A DNA stretch of 8,630 nt, from assembly GCA_003170035.1 (NCBI GenBank), contig PMZX01000312.1, positions 1 through 8,630 on the forward strand, given 5' to 3'. Both the position numbers and the translations under genes were made by a program. This document shows, in pieces, positions 1 to 5,854 of the stretch. How positions within the stretch are numbered: position 1 is the stretch's first letter; the number at the start of each line of letters is the position of its first letter. This DNA comes from Myxococcales bacterium (GTDB lineage: Bacteria; Myxococcota_A; Polyangia; Fen-1088). The notes under the pieces were generated by a model. The model was not told the origin of the DNA. It worked only from the letters and a program-made list of their open reading frames with translations, and searched no databases.

Positions 1-761
1 GTGGCAATGCCGTGCAGATCCTGAGGTTCGACAGTGCGAATTTTCAGGCCAACAACTACGGACTGACGCTTCAACACATCACGCTCGTCAATGGCAAGAC
101 CACTCCCACTGTAGCCATCCCCACGGCCCCGTCGCCCTGTTCACAAGGATGGAACGACGGCGAAGGAGGAGCGCTCTACATGAGGGACGGCAACCTGACG
201 GTGATCGATTCGATCTTCATGAACAATCAGGGCGCTCCCCTGGGGCCCGACACGGGCGGCGGCGCCATCTATGTCCTGGGCAGCAAGACCGGTGTGCTCA
301 TCGCGGGAAGCACCTTCAGCAACAACGCTGCCAGCAATGCCGGCGCGGTCGGATGTCTGTTCTCAGAACTGGATGTCTACAACAGTCTGTTCACCAACAA
401 CATGGCGATCGGAAATGGGGCCAACAACGACGACGCCACCAAGTGTTCCGCCATCAACAACGGCCAGAACGAGGTTGGATCGGGCGGAAACGGCGGCGCT
501 CTGTACAGTGACGGCAACTCGGTGAACATCATCCTTTGCGGGGACGCCATCCTCAACAACAGCGCCGGTTCGGGTGCATTCGGGGGCGGTCTGTTCTTCA
601 CCAGCAACAACATGGGGGGGACTCTCACCATCGCCGACACCACGATGACTGGGAATACCGGCGGACATTGGACCGTGGTCTCCTCTGGCAGCGTCACCAA
701 CGCGGGCACAGCGGTCGGCACCAACGCGAAGAGCATCACGATCACGAACTCGACCTTGCAG
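1..761 (+). repeat. Duplicated segment, copy 1 (partner at 2218-2978)
   Basis: Every base here aligns without a gap to 2218-2978 at a constant offset of 2217 bp. Identity is uneven: 543-649 (107 bp) and 238-328 (91 bp) are identical between copies, while differences cluster around 230-237 and 393-405. Similarity stops at the stop codon; the sequence downstream of each copy is unrelated. The left end of the duplication lies outside the window. Confidence 0.9.
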
Positions 762-764
762 TAG
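1..764 (+). CDS. Right-handed beta-helix (Pmp-like repeat) protein, copy 1, 5' end cut by window
   Basis: This is the 3' part of a gene that enters the window from the left, reading in frame from base 3 and ending at TAG 762-764. The GTG at 12 is an internal Val codon: the full-length paralogue at 1746-2990 aligns straight through it. The visible protein is a series of beta-helix coils, each with a GGA(L/I)-type motif followed by FxxN (FMNN, FSNN, FTNN). That pairing is the signature of chlamydial polymorphic-membrane-protein repeats and other parallel beta-helix surface proteins. No catalytic site is recognisable, so enzyme activity is not claimed. By analogy with copy 2, the missing N-terminus should hold a lipoprotein signal and a Gly/Ser linker, making this an outer-surface or periplasmic lipoprotein. 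It matches copy 2 at 236 of 250 aligned residues and ends LQ where copy 2 ends LQGYP. Family confidence is high; biological role is unknown. Confidence 0.85.
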   Translation, partial: GNAVQILRFDSANFQANNYGLTLQHITLVNGKTTPTVAIPTAPSPCSQGWNDGEGGALYMRDGNLTVIDSIFMNNQGAPLGPDTGGGAIYVLGSKTGVLIAGSTFSNNAASNAGAVGCLFSELDVYNSLFTNNMAIGNGANNDDATKCSAINNGQNEVGSGGNGGALYSDGNSVNIILCGDAILNNSAGSGAFGGGLFFTSNNMGGTLTIADTTMTGNTGGHWTVVSSGSVTNAGTAVGTNAKSITITNSTLQ

Positions 765-817
765 CGGACGTCGATCTCGGAGGCGTTTCAAAAGCCTGGG
801 TCAAAGAGTGGACATCA

Positions 818-844
818 CGCGGTAGTTTGTGTCTTGATACCGCG
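818..844. promoter_or_regulatory. 7-bp perfect inverted repeat just upstream of the 859 gene
   Basis: CGCGGTA at 818-824 is exactly complementary to TACCGCG at 838-844, with a 13-nt spacer. It ends 14 nt before the ATG at 859 and 3 nt before the likely Shine-Dalgarno AAAGG at 848-852. It could be an operator or an mRNA hairpin next to the ribosome binding site. No T-run follows, so a terminator for the upstream beta-helix gene is less likely. The arms are seen directly; the function is a guess. Confidence 0.35.
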
Positions 845-858
845 AGCAAAGGCACGAC

Positions 859-1659
859 ATGAGAACCCTTCAGCTTTTCAAAGGAACAATCGTTTGCGCG
901 GGTCTGTTGGCGACCGTCAGATGCGGGGGCGGGTCATCGGCGCCGGACGCGGGCTTGGGATGGAGTGCGGAGGCTGGCGACAGCACCGGCAGTGACGGCG
1001 GCGGTGCAGACGCGACGGCTCTTGATGCGGCCCTCGTGTACGCACCAAGCAATGTGGTGAACGACGGCTACCTGACGACAGGCCCTTGGGCGGGCTACGG
1101 CTTCACCGCCACCGATCCTGGCGCCGCGCAGATTGTTCCGGACTGCGGCAGCGGCTCCTGCAATCCACCCTTTGTTGGAAAGTATTTCTGCATGCACGGG
1201 ACCGTCACCGGGCGCATGGACTGGACCGGCTTTGCCATGCTGGGCTGGAACGTGAATCAAGACACTGCGGGCGGTGCGCAACTGACCTGGGCGGTTCCCG
1301 AGACTGGCGGACTGATCGTCACCGTCGAGAATCCCAGCGATACCCCGCTGCGCGTGCAGTTGCAGGGCACCAATCCTCACAGCAGCGCGGATCGCTGGTG
1401 CGCGCCGCTGGTCAGCGGGCAGTTGATTCCCTGGGGCTCGCTGCTGACCAATTGCTGGACCGGTGGCAAGCCCCAGAACCCGCTGACACCGGGAACGCCG
1501 ATCCAGCAGGCGGCCATCATCGTGCCTGGTCTACAGACCGAATTGCCGTTCAACTTCTGCCTGATCGATGTTCAGGTACAGTCAGGGGATGTAGATGCCG
1601 GCGGCGGCAGCGATGACGGTGCCGACGACGCTTTCGACGACGCGTCTGACGACGGGTAA
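859..1659 (+). CDS. Exported Cys-containing protein with Asp-rich C-terminal tail, probable lipoprotein, unknown function
   Basis: This 266-residue protein starts at ATG 859, with AAAGG 6 nt upstream. It has a short basic N-terminus, a hydrophobic stretch (about 9-20) and then Cys22 followed by GGGSS, the layout of a bacterial lipoprotein. However, the residue before Cys22 is Arg (ATVRC), where the lipobox normally has Gly, Ala or Ser, so lipidation is doubtful. Residues 24-60 are a low-complexity Ala/Gly/Ser/Asp linker. The folded part (about 61-242) contains GPWAGYGFTATDPG, LGWNVNQ and LRVQLQG and six cysteines (96, 101, 111, 181, 199, 234), giving possible disulfides. It looks like a secreted beta-sandwich or carbohydrate-binding-type domain, but I cannot name the family. 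The last 20 or so residues are Asp-rich (DD repeated with Ala, Gly and Ser), an unusual place for what is normally an N-terminal linker. It lies between two paralogous beta-helix genes on the same strand, so a shared surface role is possible. Confidence 0.8.
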   Translation: MRTLQLFKGTIVCAGLLATVRCGGGSSAPDAGLGWSAEAGDSTGSDGGGADATALDAALVYAPSNVVNDGYLTTGPWAGYGFTATDPGAAQIVPDCGSGSCNPPFVGKYFCMHGTVTGRMDWTGFAMLGWNVNQDTAGGAQLTWAVPETGGLIVTVENPSDTPLRVQLQGTNPHSSADRWCAPLVSGQLIPWGSLLTNCWTGGKPQNPLTPGTPIQQAAIIVPGLQTELPFNFCLIDVQVQSGDVDAGGGSDDGADDAFDDASDDG

Positions 1660-1689
1660 GCGATACCCGAACCCTACCCCAGGTTGACG

Positions 1690-1701
1690 GCGTCCCGACG
1701 C
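1690..1701. promoter_or_regulatory. Short palindrome GCGTC-N2-GACGC upstream of beta-helix copy 2
   Basis: Within the 86-bp gap before the lipoprotein gene at 1746 there is a 5+5 palindrome with a 2-bp spacer. It overlaps a TTGACG hexamer (1684-1689) on its left edge, which resembles a -35 element, but no convincing -10 lies at the right distance. The spacer is too short for a good RNA hairpin, so a protein binding site is the more likely reading. This is weak evidence in GC-rich DNA. Confidence 0.2.
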
Positions 1702-1745
1702 GTGCGGGTGAAGCGATCGAGGGTGAGTCATGATACCATTGCGGG

Positions 1746-2990
1746 ATGCGCGCTCCACGATGCTTGGTTCTAGTCGTCCTGTTTGGGTCCGGATGCGGAG
1801 GATCGAGTGCCAGCAACGAGGGCACGGGTGGAATGCCCGCCACCGGCGGAAGTTCGAGCCCGGGTAGCGGTGGGAGCACAGGCGCAGGCGGAAGCGCCAA
1901 GGGTGGCACAGGCGGATCTGGGGGCACCAGCGCGACCAGCACCGGAACCATCACCAGCGCCGGGAACCCCAACGGCTCGTGCAGCACGGGCGTTCCCGCC
2001 AGGGGCCAACCCGCCGACATTTCCAATCCGACCGTGGTGGGAACTGGCACCGAGGCGAGTTGCACCTTCGCCCAGCTCAAAGCGGCGGCGACCGCAGGCG
2101 GCGTCATCACGTTCAACTGCGGCAGCGGCGCGGTCACCATTCCGATCACCGCCACGCTCAACCTTCCGACCACCAAGAACACCGTCATCGACGGTGGCAA
2201 CAAGATCACCCTCGACGGTGGCAATGCGGTTCAGATCCTGAGGTTCGACAGCGCGAACTTTCAGGCCAACAACTACGGACTGACCCTTCAACACATCACG
2301 CTCATCAATGGCAAGACCACGCCCACTCAGGCCATCCCCACCGCTCCGGCGCCCTGTTCACAAGGATGGGACGACGGCGAAGGCGGGGCCCTCTACATGA
2401 GGGACGGCAACCTCACGGTGATCGATTCGATCTTCATGAACAATCAGGCTGCGTCCCTGGGGCCCGACACGGGCGGCGGCGCCATCTATGTCCTGGGCAG
2501 CAAGACCGGTGTGCTCATCGCGGGAAGCACCTTCAGCAACAACGCCGCCAGCAATGCCGGGGCGGTCGGGTGCCTGTTCGCCGAACTGGACGTCTACAAC
2601 AGCTTGTTCACCAACAACACGGCGACCGGCAATGGGGCCAACAACGACGACGCCACCAAGTGTTCGGTCATCAACAACGGCCAGAACGAGGTTGGATCGG
2701 GTGGAAACGGCGGTGCTCTCTACAGTGACGGCAACTCGGTGAACATCATTCTTTGCGGCGACGCCATCCTCAACAACAGCGCCGGTTCGGGTGCATTCGG
2801 GGGCGGTCTGTTCTTCACCAGCAACAACATGGGGGGGACTCTCACCATCGCCGACACCACGATGACGGGCAACACCGGCGGACATTGGACGGTGGTCTCC
2901 TCTGGCAGCGTGACCAACGTGGGCACGGCTGTCGGCACCAACACGAAGAGCATCACGGTCACCAACTCGAACCTGCAAGGCTACCCGTAG
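1746..2990 (+). CDS. Right-handed beta-helix lipoprotein with Pmp-like repeats, copy 2 (complete)
   Basis: This is a complete 414-residue protein. ATG 1746 is chosen because it gives a compact signal peptide ending FGSGC, with the lipidated Cys at 17; the ribosome binding site is weak. Residues 18-78 are a Gly/Ser/Thr linker with GTGG/SGG/AGG triplets, typical of myxobacterial lipoproteins. Residues 105-160 (CTFAQLKAAATAGG, then TLNLPTTKNTVIDGGNKITL) match the capping start of many beta-helix surface proteins. Coils follow with GGAL (213), GGGAI (243), GAV (272), GGAL (322) and GGGL (352), alternating with FMNN (230), FSNN (263), FTNN (288) and ILNN (341). No pectate-lyase-like or other active-site residues are evident. 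There is no autotransporter barrel and no recognisable sorting tail, so anchoring is probably through the lipid. It is the full-length guide to the truncated copy at the window start. A structural, adhesive or polysaccharide-binding role is plausible but unproven. Confidence 0.88.
   Translation: MRAPRCLVLVVLFGSGCGGSSASNEGTGGMPATGGSSSPGSGGSTGAGGSAKGGTGGSGGTSATSTGTITSAGNPNGSCSTGVPARGQPADISNPTVVGTGTEASCTFAQLKAAATAGGVITFNCGSGAVTIPITATLNLPTTKNTVIDGGNKITLDGGNAVQILRFDSANFQANNYGLTLQHITLINGKTTPTQAIPTAPAPCSQGWDDGEGGALYMRDGNLTVIDSIFMNNQAASLGPDTGGGAIYVLGSKTGVLIAGSTFSNNAASNAGAVGCLFAELDVYNSLFTNNTATGNGANNDDATKCSVINNGQNEVGSGGNGGALYSDGNSVNIILCGDAILNNSAGSGAFGGGLFFTSNNMGGTLTIADTTMTGNTGGHWTVVSSGSVTNVGTAVGTNTKSITVTNSNLQGYP
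1800..1979 (+). repeat. Low-complexity Gly/Ser/Thr linker coding region
   Basis: This part of the beta-helix lipoprotein gene encodes residues 19-78, dominated by irregular GGS, GTGG and AGG units (for example STGAGGSAKGGTGGSGG). It acts as a flexible tether between the lipidated Cys and the beta-helix. The repeats are degenerate at DNA level but could still promote slippage or recombination with similar linkers elsewhere in the genome. Confidence 0.6.
2218..2978 (+). repeat. Duplicated segment, copy 2 (partner at 1-761)
   Basis: This is the second arm of the direct repeat. Nine bases at 2978-2986, encoding the extra Gly-Tyr-Pro tail, are absent from copy 1; after them both copies share GTAG, the end of the reading frame. 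A single 9-bp in-frame indel therefore explains the different C-termini. Confidence 0.9.
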
Positions 2991-3015
2991 AGGAAATGGG
3001 CGGGCTTGTCCGCGA

Positions 3016-3342
3016 TCAGCGTCTCGGGGGCGGGGCGCGTGTGACGACGACTTCGTAGACCTTCGACGGCGCAGGGGACTGAGGGTTGCTCCAGAAGCCG
3101 CACTTGGTCCGGCCCGGCGCCAGGCCCACCAGGCGAAGATGATCGCCGCCGTCCTCGACCCGCACCAGCGAGTTGTCGTCGCACACCAGTCCGACGATGA
3201 TGAAGCCAAGGCGAAGCTGGTAGGACTCGCCGACCTTGACGCGAATCTCGGGGAAAGCCTCGCCCTCTGCCCGCGCCGGCAGCGAGGCAGCCATGAAGCC
3301 CGCCAGGGAAACCATACACAGCCACAAGCGCATGACCACCAT
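3016..3342 (-). CDS. Small exported protein resembling a pilus/secretin N-terminal (Big-like) domain
   Basis: This is a 108-residue protein on the minus strand, convergent with the beta-helix gene (25-bp gap). ATG 3342 and ATG 3333 are both possible starts; the second gives MRLWLCMVSLAG and has GGTGG a few bases upstream. Residues 4-25 form a classical signal peptide with a likely cut after ARA. The mature part has IRVKVGESYQLRLGF, then NSLVRVEDGG and LVGLAPGRTKCGFW. This order resembles the small beta domain at the N-terminus of secretin/CpaC-like pilus proteins and Big-type domains (a G-T-x-x-x-W close after a 'v.G..pG' turn). The resemblance is by eye and moderate. Two cysteines (54 and 81) could form a disulfide. 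It lies 97 bp downstream of dipZ on the same strand and may be co-transcribed. The C-terminus is a short Pro/Arg tail (APPPRR). Confidence 0.7.
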   Translation of the reverse strand: MVVMRLWLCMVSLAGFMAASLPARAEGEAFPEIRVKVGESYQLRLGFIIVGLVCDDNSLVRVEDGGDHLRLVGLAPGRTKCGFWSNPQSPAPSKVYEVVVTRAPPPRR

Positions 3343-3396
3343 GATAGCAGCAATACGAGAAACTGATCTGGCCTACGGTGAGGAGGGGCCTTTTCG

Positions 3397-3420
3397 GCTT
3401 CGCGACGTAGAATTCGAAGC
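3397..3420. promoter_or_regulatory. 6-bp inverted repeat in the dipZ to small-gene gap
   Basis: GCTTCG at 3397-3402 pairs with CGAAGC at 3415-3420 over a 12-nt loop. In the 97-bp gap it lies about 20 nt past the dipZ stop. On the minus strand it is followed by GAAAAGGCC rather than a T-run, so it is not a canonical intrinsic terminator. It could be an attenuating or RNA-protecting hairpin between the two genes. No clear promoter for the small gene was found in this gap. Confidence 0.25.
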
Positions 3421-3439
3421 TCGGTCGCTCCTACTGACG

Positions 3440-5275
3440 TCACTGACCAAAGGTGAATGCGTAGGCGGACACGCCGCGGCCGTGGACCAGCAGCGACACC
3501 TCGTGCTCGGCGTAGGGGCCGCTCCACAGATTGAAGAGATCGTGTCGGTCGATGGTGATGGTCTTGGACGGCCGGCCGTCGATTTCCACGTCAGCGGTGC
3601 GCGCCGGGGTGCCGGGTTCCAGACCCAGCACCAGGTTGACTTCTCCGGCGAGCGCGTGGAAGCGGATTGCGCCCTCGGCCCCGGCCAGCACCTGTCGCTC
3701 GCCTTCGACCAGCCGCCAGGTGCCGACCAGCGCATAGCGATTCAGCGGCAGCGCAGCCAGAGCGAGGTAGCGATGGACTCCAGCATCGGGCTCGTCTCGC
3801 CCATTGGCCAGGGCCGCCCAGCCGCGCGCACCGAGATAGGTCTCGGGCGATCGATCGAGCACGGGTGCCGGTGCGGGCGCGCCACCGCCGATCACCGGGC
3901 CATTCGGCTGGCGCCCCAACTCGGCCAGCAAGCTGCGAATGGCGAGGTCGGTTTCCTCGTAGTCGCCCTCGCCGAAATGCGTGTAGCGGATGATGCCCTC
4001 GGCGTCGATGAGGTACTTGGCTGGCCAGTAGCGGTTGCCAAAGGCATTCCAGGTGCCGTACTCGTTGTCCTGCGCGACGGGATAGGCCAGTCCGTGGCGC
4101 TGGATCGCGGCGGCCACGTTCTGCGGGCTCTTCTCGAACACGAATTCGGGTGTATGGATCCCGACCAACACGAAGGGCATGTTCTGGTAGCGCGTCCAGT
4201 ACGCCTTCACGTAGGGCAGGGTGCGGACGCAGTTGATGCAGCTATAGGTCCAGAAATCCGCCAGCACCACCTTGCCGCGCAGCGAAGCCAGGGTCAGCGG
4301 CGGCGAGTTGTACCAGGGAGCCAGGCCGGCGAACTCCGGCGCCGGGCCCAGCTTCGGCAACTGGGGCAGCGCAGGCGATGGCCGCGTTCCCGCTCGGTCG
4401 CCGTCCGGACTGGCGAGAGCGCGCGCCGGCAAGGACAGCCTCTTGCCCACCAGCCTTTCTTCAAGCGAGGTGGCCAGCGAACCGAATGAGGTGTGTTCTG
4501 CCAGCCAGGTTTGCCCGCTGGTCAGCCAATCGTAGCGCAGGGCCAGCGCGGACAGCACGAGCAACCCTCCGGCGACGCGTTTGATGACCCCGCCGTGACG
4601 ATTGAGGGCGCGGGCTGAACGCACCGCTTGCTGGCCGCCGTAGGCCACCAGGAGCAGCGGAGCCGCGGTACCGACCGCGTACGCACTCAAGGCTGCGAGC
4701 GCGCGCGGGCCCGGCTGATCGCGCACCAGCGCCAGCGCAAATCCCAGCGCAGGCCCCGCGCAAGGCACCCAGACCAGGCCCAGGGTCAGTCCCACGATGA
4801 GGGCGGTGAGCAGAGACTCGCGACCCAGCCCGGCGCTGGCGTTGTGCTGGACGTTGCTCCCGAGTTGCTGGATGCGGGCTGCCACCGGGCCTGCCAGAAG
4901 AACCGCGCCGGTTCCCAGCAAGGCGGCCAGCAACACAGCGACCCAGCCGTGCGAGACGAAGAATAGCGCGCCGAGCACTGCCACCGCGATCTGCAGGCGC
5001 GCGTTGGTGCTGAGAAAGCACGCGCCAAACAGCAGCAGGACATAGGTGCTGGCGATGCGAATCAGATCGGCGGCGGCCACGAAACGAGCCAGGGCGACCT
5101 GGAGCACGAAGGTGAAGATCACGAAACTGGCCGCCATCCCGGCCACGATGACCAGGGGCCGGATGCGGCGCTGCCCTGCCAGGCTGACCCCGAGGACCAG
5201 CGGCACCAGGGGAAGAATGCAGGGCAGAAGAATCGTCAGCGCGCCCGCCAAGAAGAGAATCGCGTAGAGTGTCAA
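3440..5275 (-). CDS. dipZ: DipZ-type fusion: CcdA-like transmembrane electron carrier + thioredoxin domain
   Basis: This 611-residue inner-membrane protein would pass electrons from cytoplasmic thioredoxin to periplasmic disulfides, as in cytochrome c maturation or oxidative protein repair. Residues 1-250 are a CcdA (DsbD beta-type) domain with about six membrane helices and the two expected redox cysteines: Cys19 in LPCILPLVP and Cys172 in VPCAGP. Residues 316-451 are a TlpA/AhpC-TSA-like thioredoxin domain with a SCINC active site (Cys346, Cys349), then HTPEFVFEK, a probable cis-Pro in RYWPAKYLID and HFGEGDY, all hallmarks of DipZ. Residues 476-611 match the C-terminal DipZ beta domain (SPETYLG ... 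AYAFTFG). The TTG at 5275 is chosen because GAGGA lies 7 nt upstream and the first helix starts at once. The frame stays open up to 5512 but that extension is not hydrophobic, has no good start, and runs through the intergenic inverted repeat. The family is certain; the physiological client is not known. Confidence 0.93.
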   Translation of the reverse strand: MTLYAILFLAGALTILLPCILPLVPLVLGVSLAGQRRIRPLVIVAGMAASFVIFTFVLQVALARFVAAADLIRIASTYVLLLFGACFLSTNARLQIAVAVLGALFFVSHGWVAVLLAALLGTGAVLLAGPVAARIQQLGSNVQHNASAGLGRESLLTALIVGLTLGLVWVPCAGPALGFALALVRDQPGPRALAALSAYAVGTAAPLLLVAYGGQQAVRSARALNRHGGVIKRVAGGLLVLSALALRYDWLTSGQTWLAEHTSFGSLATSLEERLVGKRLSLPARALASPDGDRAGTRPSPALPQLPKLGPAPEFAGLAPWYNSPPLTLASLRGKVVLADFWTYSCINCVRTLPYVKAYWTRYQNMPFVLVGIHTPEFVFEKSPQNVAAAIQRHGLAYPVAQDNEYGTWNAFGNRYWPAKYLIDAEGIIRYTHFGEGDYEETDLAIRSLLAELGRQPNGPVIGGGAPAPAPVLDRSPETYLGARGWAALANGRDEPDAGVHRYLALAALPLNRYALVGTWRLVEGERQVLAGAEGAIRFHALAGEVNLVLGLEPGTPARTADVEIDGRPSKTITIDRHDLFNLWSGPYAEHEVSLLVHGRGVSAYAFTFGQ

Positions 5276-5282
5276 GTCGAGG

Positions 5283-5287
5283 TCCTC
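5283..5287 (-). promoter_or_regulatory. Shine-Dalgarno GAGGA deciding the dipZ TTG start
   Basis: On the minus strand GAGGA is followed by 7 nt and then TTG (5275-5273), an ideal spacing. No ATG or GTG in frame lies nearby, so this site decides the start. Confidence 0.6.
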
Positions 5288-5295
5288 AACCGCCC

Positions 5296-5301
5296 TATAG
5301 A
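5296..5301 (-). promoter_or_regulatory. Possible dipZ -10 element (TCTATA)
   Basis: TCTATA on the minus strand would place transcription start near 5289, giving a leader of only about 14 nt that still contains the Shine-Dalgarno. No good -35 hexamer is found 16-18 bp further upstream. A 5+5 inverted repeat (GCGAT/ATCGC, 5317-5331) lies about where a regulator might act. Confidence 0.25.
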
Positions 5302-5421
5302 TTCGATGCCCCGATTGCGATTTCGGATCGCGGCTGGCAGGGCGGCACGCGCCACACGCCCGCAGATTCGGCGCAACGCTGCTGACCAGTGCTGCTTCTT
5401 GCGGCTCTTGGCCCTGGGAAA

Positions 5422-5467
5422 ACGATGCCCCATTGCACTCGGTACGTTTTTGAACCCGAGGCATCGT
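5422..5467. promoter_or_regulatory. Nested inverted repeat in the dipZ/DUF4242 divergent region
   Basis: ACGATGCC (5422-5429) pairs with GGCATCGT (5460-5467), and inside it CTCGG (5438-5442) pairs with CCGAG (5456-5460), sharing one base at 5460. As RNA or cruciform this is a 7-bp stem, a one-sided 9-nt bulge, a 5-bp stem and a 13-nt loop. It lies between the divergent genes starting at 5275 and 5530, so a regulator-binding operator or a structured leader of the small gene is plausible. The complementarity is seen directly; the role is inferred. Confidence 0.4.
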
Positions 5468-5514
5468 AATGAACAGGAGACGTACCCATAGCTGAGTCCG
5501 TGAACCATTCAATC

Positions 5515-5522
5515 AAAGGAGG
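5515..5522 (+). promoter_or_regulatory. Strong Shine-Dalgarno AAAGGAGG for the small DUF4242-like gene
   Basis: AAAGGAGG sits 7 nt before ATG 5530, close to perfect complementarity with the 16S rRNA tail. It fixes the start at 5530 rather than the in-frame GTG at 5500, which lies upstream of this site. It implies high translation, unlike the weak sites of its neighbours. Confidence 0.8.
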
Positions 5523-5529
5523 TTGGGAC

Positions 5530-5781
5530 ATGCCGCTCTACATCGACTTCCACGCGAAGATGCCTTCGGTACCACAGGAGGCCCTGAACGAGATGCGAAA
5601 GGAGATCGGCAAGGTTGGGCCGCAAGGGGTGACCTCGGTTGAGGCCGTTTTCACCAAGGACGGGCAGGCGTACTGCCTGAGTGAAGCGCCCAACCCGGAC
5701 GCGGTCTGTCGGGCTCACGAAACCAAGGGACTGAAGCTCGAAAAGGGCGACGTCCACGAGATCACGGCGCGACTGACATAG
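5530..5781 (+). CDS. Small DUF4242-like protein (putative nickel-binding family)
   Basis: This is an 83-residue cytoplasmic protein with no signal peptide or membrane segment. It opens MPLYIDFHAKM, has a central helix (about 18-30) and a second half reading AYCLSEAPNPDAVCRAHETKGL. That matches the DUF4242/SCO4226-like ferredoxin-fold family: a short strand ending in C(L/V)xEAP, then a helix with an Ala-His pair, then a closing EI strand. Some members bind nickel and may form dimers. Candidate ligands here are His8, Cys50, Cys61 and His64, inferred only from residue type. The family assignment is by eye and tentative. It is divergent from dipZ and convergent with the kinase operon, so it is probably a single-gene transcript. 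Confidence 0.75.
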   Translation: MPLYIDFHAKMPSVPQEALNEMRKEIGKVGPQGVTSVEAVFTKDGQAYCLSEAPNPDAVCRAHETKGLKLEKGDVHEITARLT

Positions 5782-5783
5782 CG

Positions 5784-5829
5784 CCTGGCGCGCGGGCGGG
5801 CTGTGGCCAGGTCGCCGCGACCCGCCCGC
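5784..5829. terminator. GC-rich bidirectional terminator candidate between convergent genes
   Basis: GCGGGCGGG (5792-5800) is perfectly complementary to CCCGCCCGC (5821-5829) over a 20-nt loop. It lies in the 73-bp gap between two convergent stop codons (5781 and 5855), the expected place for a shared terminator. There is no T-run on either strand, so it would be atypical or Rho-assisted. A second pair, CCTGGC (5784-5789) with GCCAGG (5806-5811), interleaves with it. Confidence 0.45.
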
Positions 5830-5854
5830 TGATTCGCCACGGAACCGCAGCTCA

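Noticed and set aside
1815..1945. CRISPR-like or tandem DNA repeat in the Gly-rich linker
   Set aside because: Units are irregular and explained by low-complexity coding for Gly/Ser/Thr; there are no constant repeats with unique spacers.
1..2990. Insertion sequence or composite transposon explaining the duplicated segments
   Set aside because: No transposase, no terminal inverted repeats or target duplications were seen; the repeats are themselves coding for the paralogues.
2358..3527. 389-codon minus-strand frame crossing the beta-helix gene and the small exported gene
   Set aside because: It overlaps two better-supported genes, is Arg-rich and has no recognisable motif.
3236..4489. Long open frame (417 codons, + strand) opposite dipZ
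   Set aside because: It lies antisense to a clearly conserved gene and the protein is rich in Arg/Gln/Ala with no domain; it is a GC-rich codon-bias shadow.
5276..5512. N-terminal extension of DipZ up to 5512
   Set aside because: The extra 79 residues are polar and Cys/Arg-rich, cover the divergent regulatory region and would precede the first membrane helix without a family counterpart; the TTG at 5275 has a good ribosome binding site.
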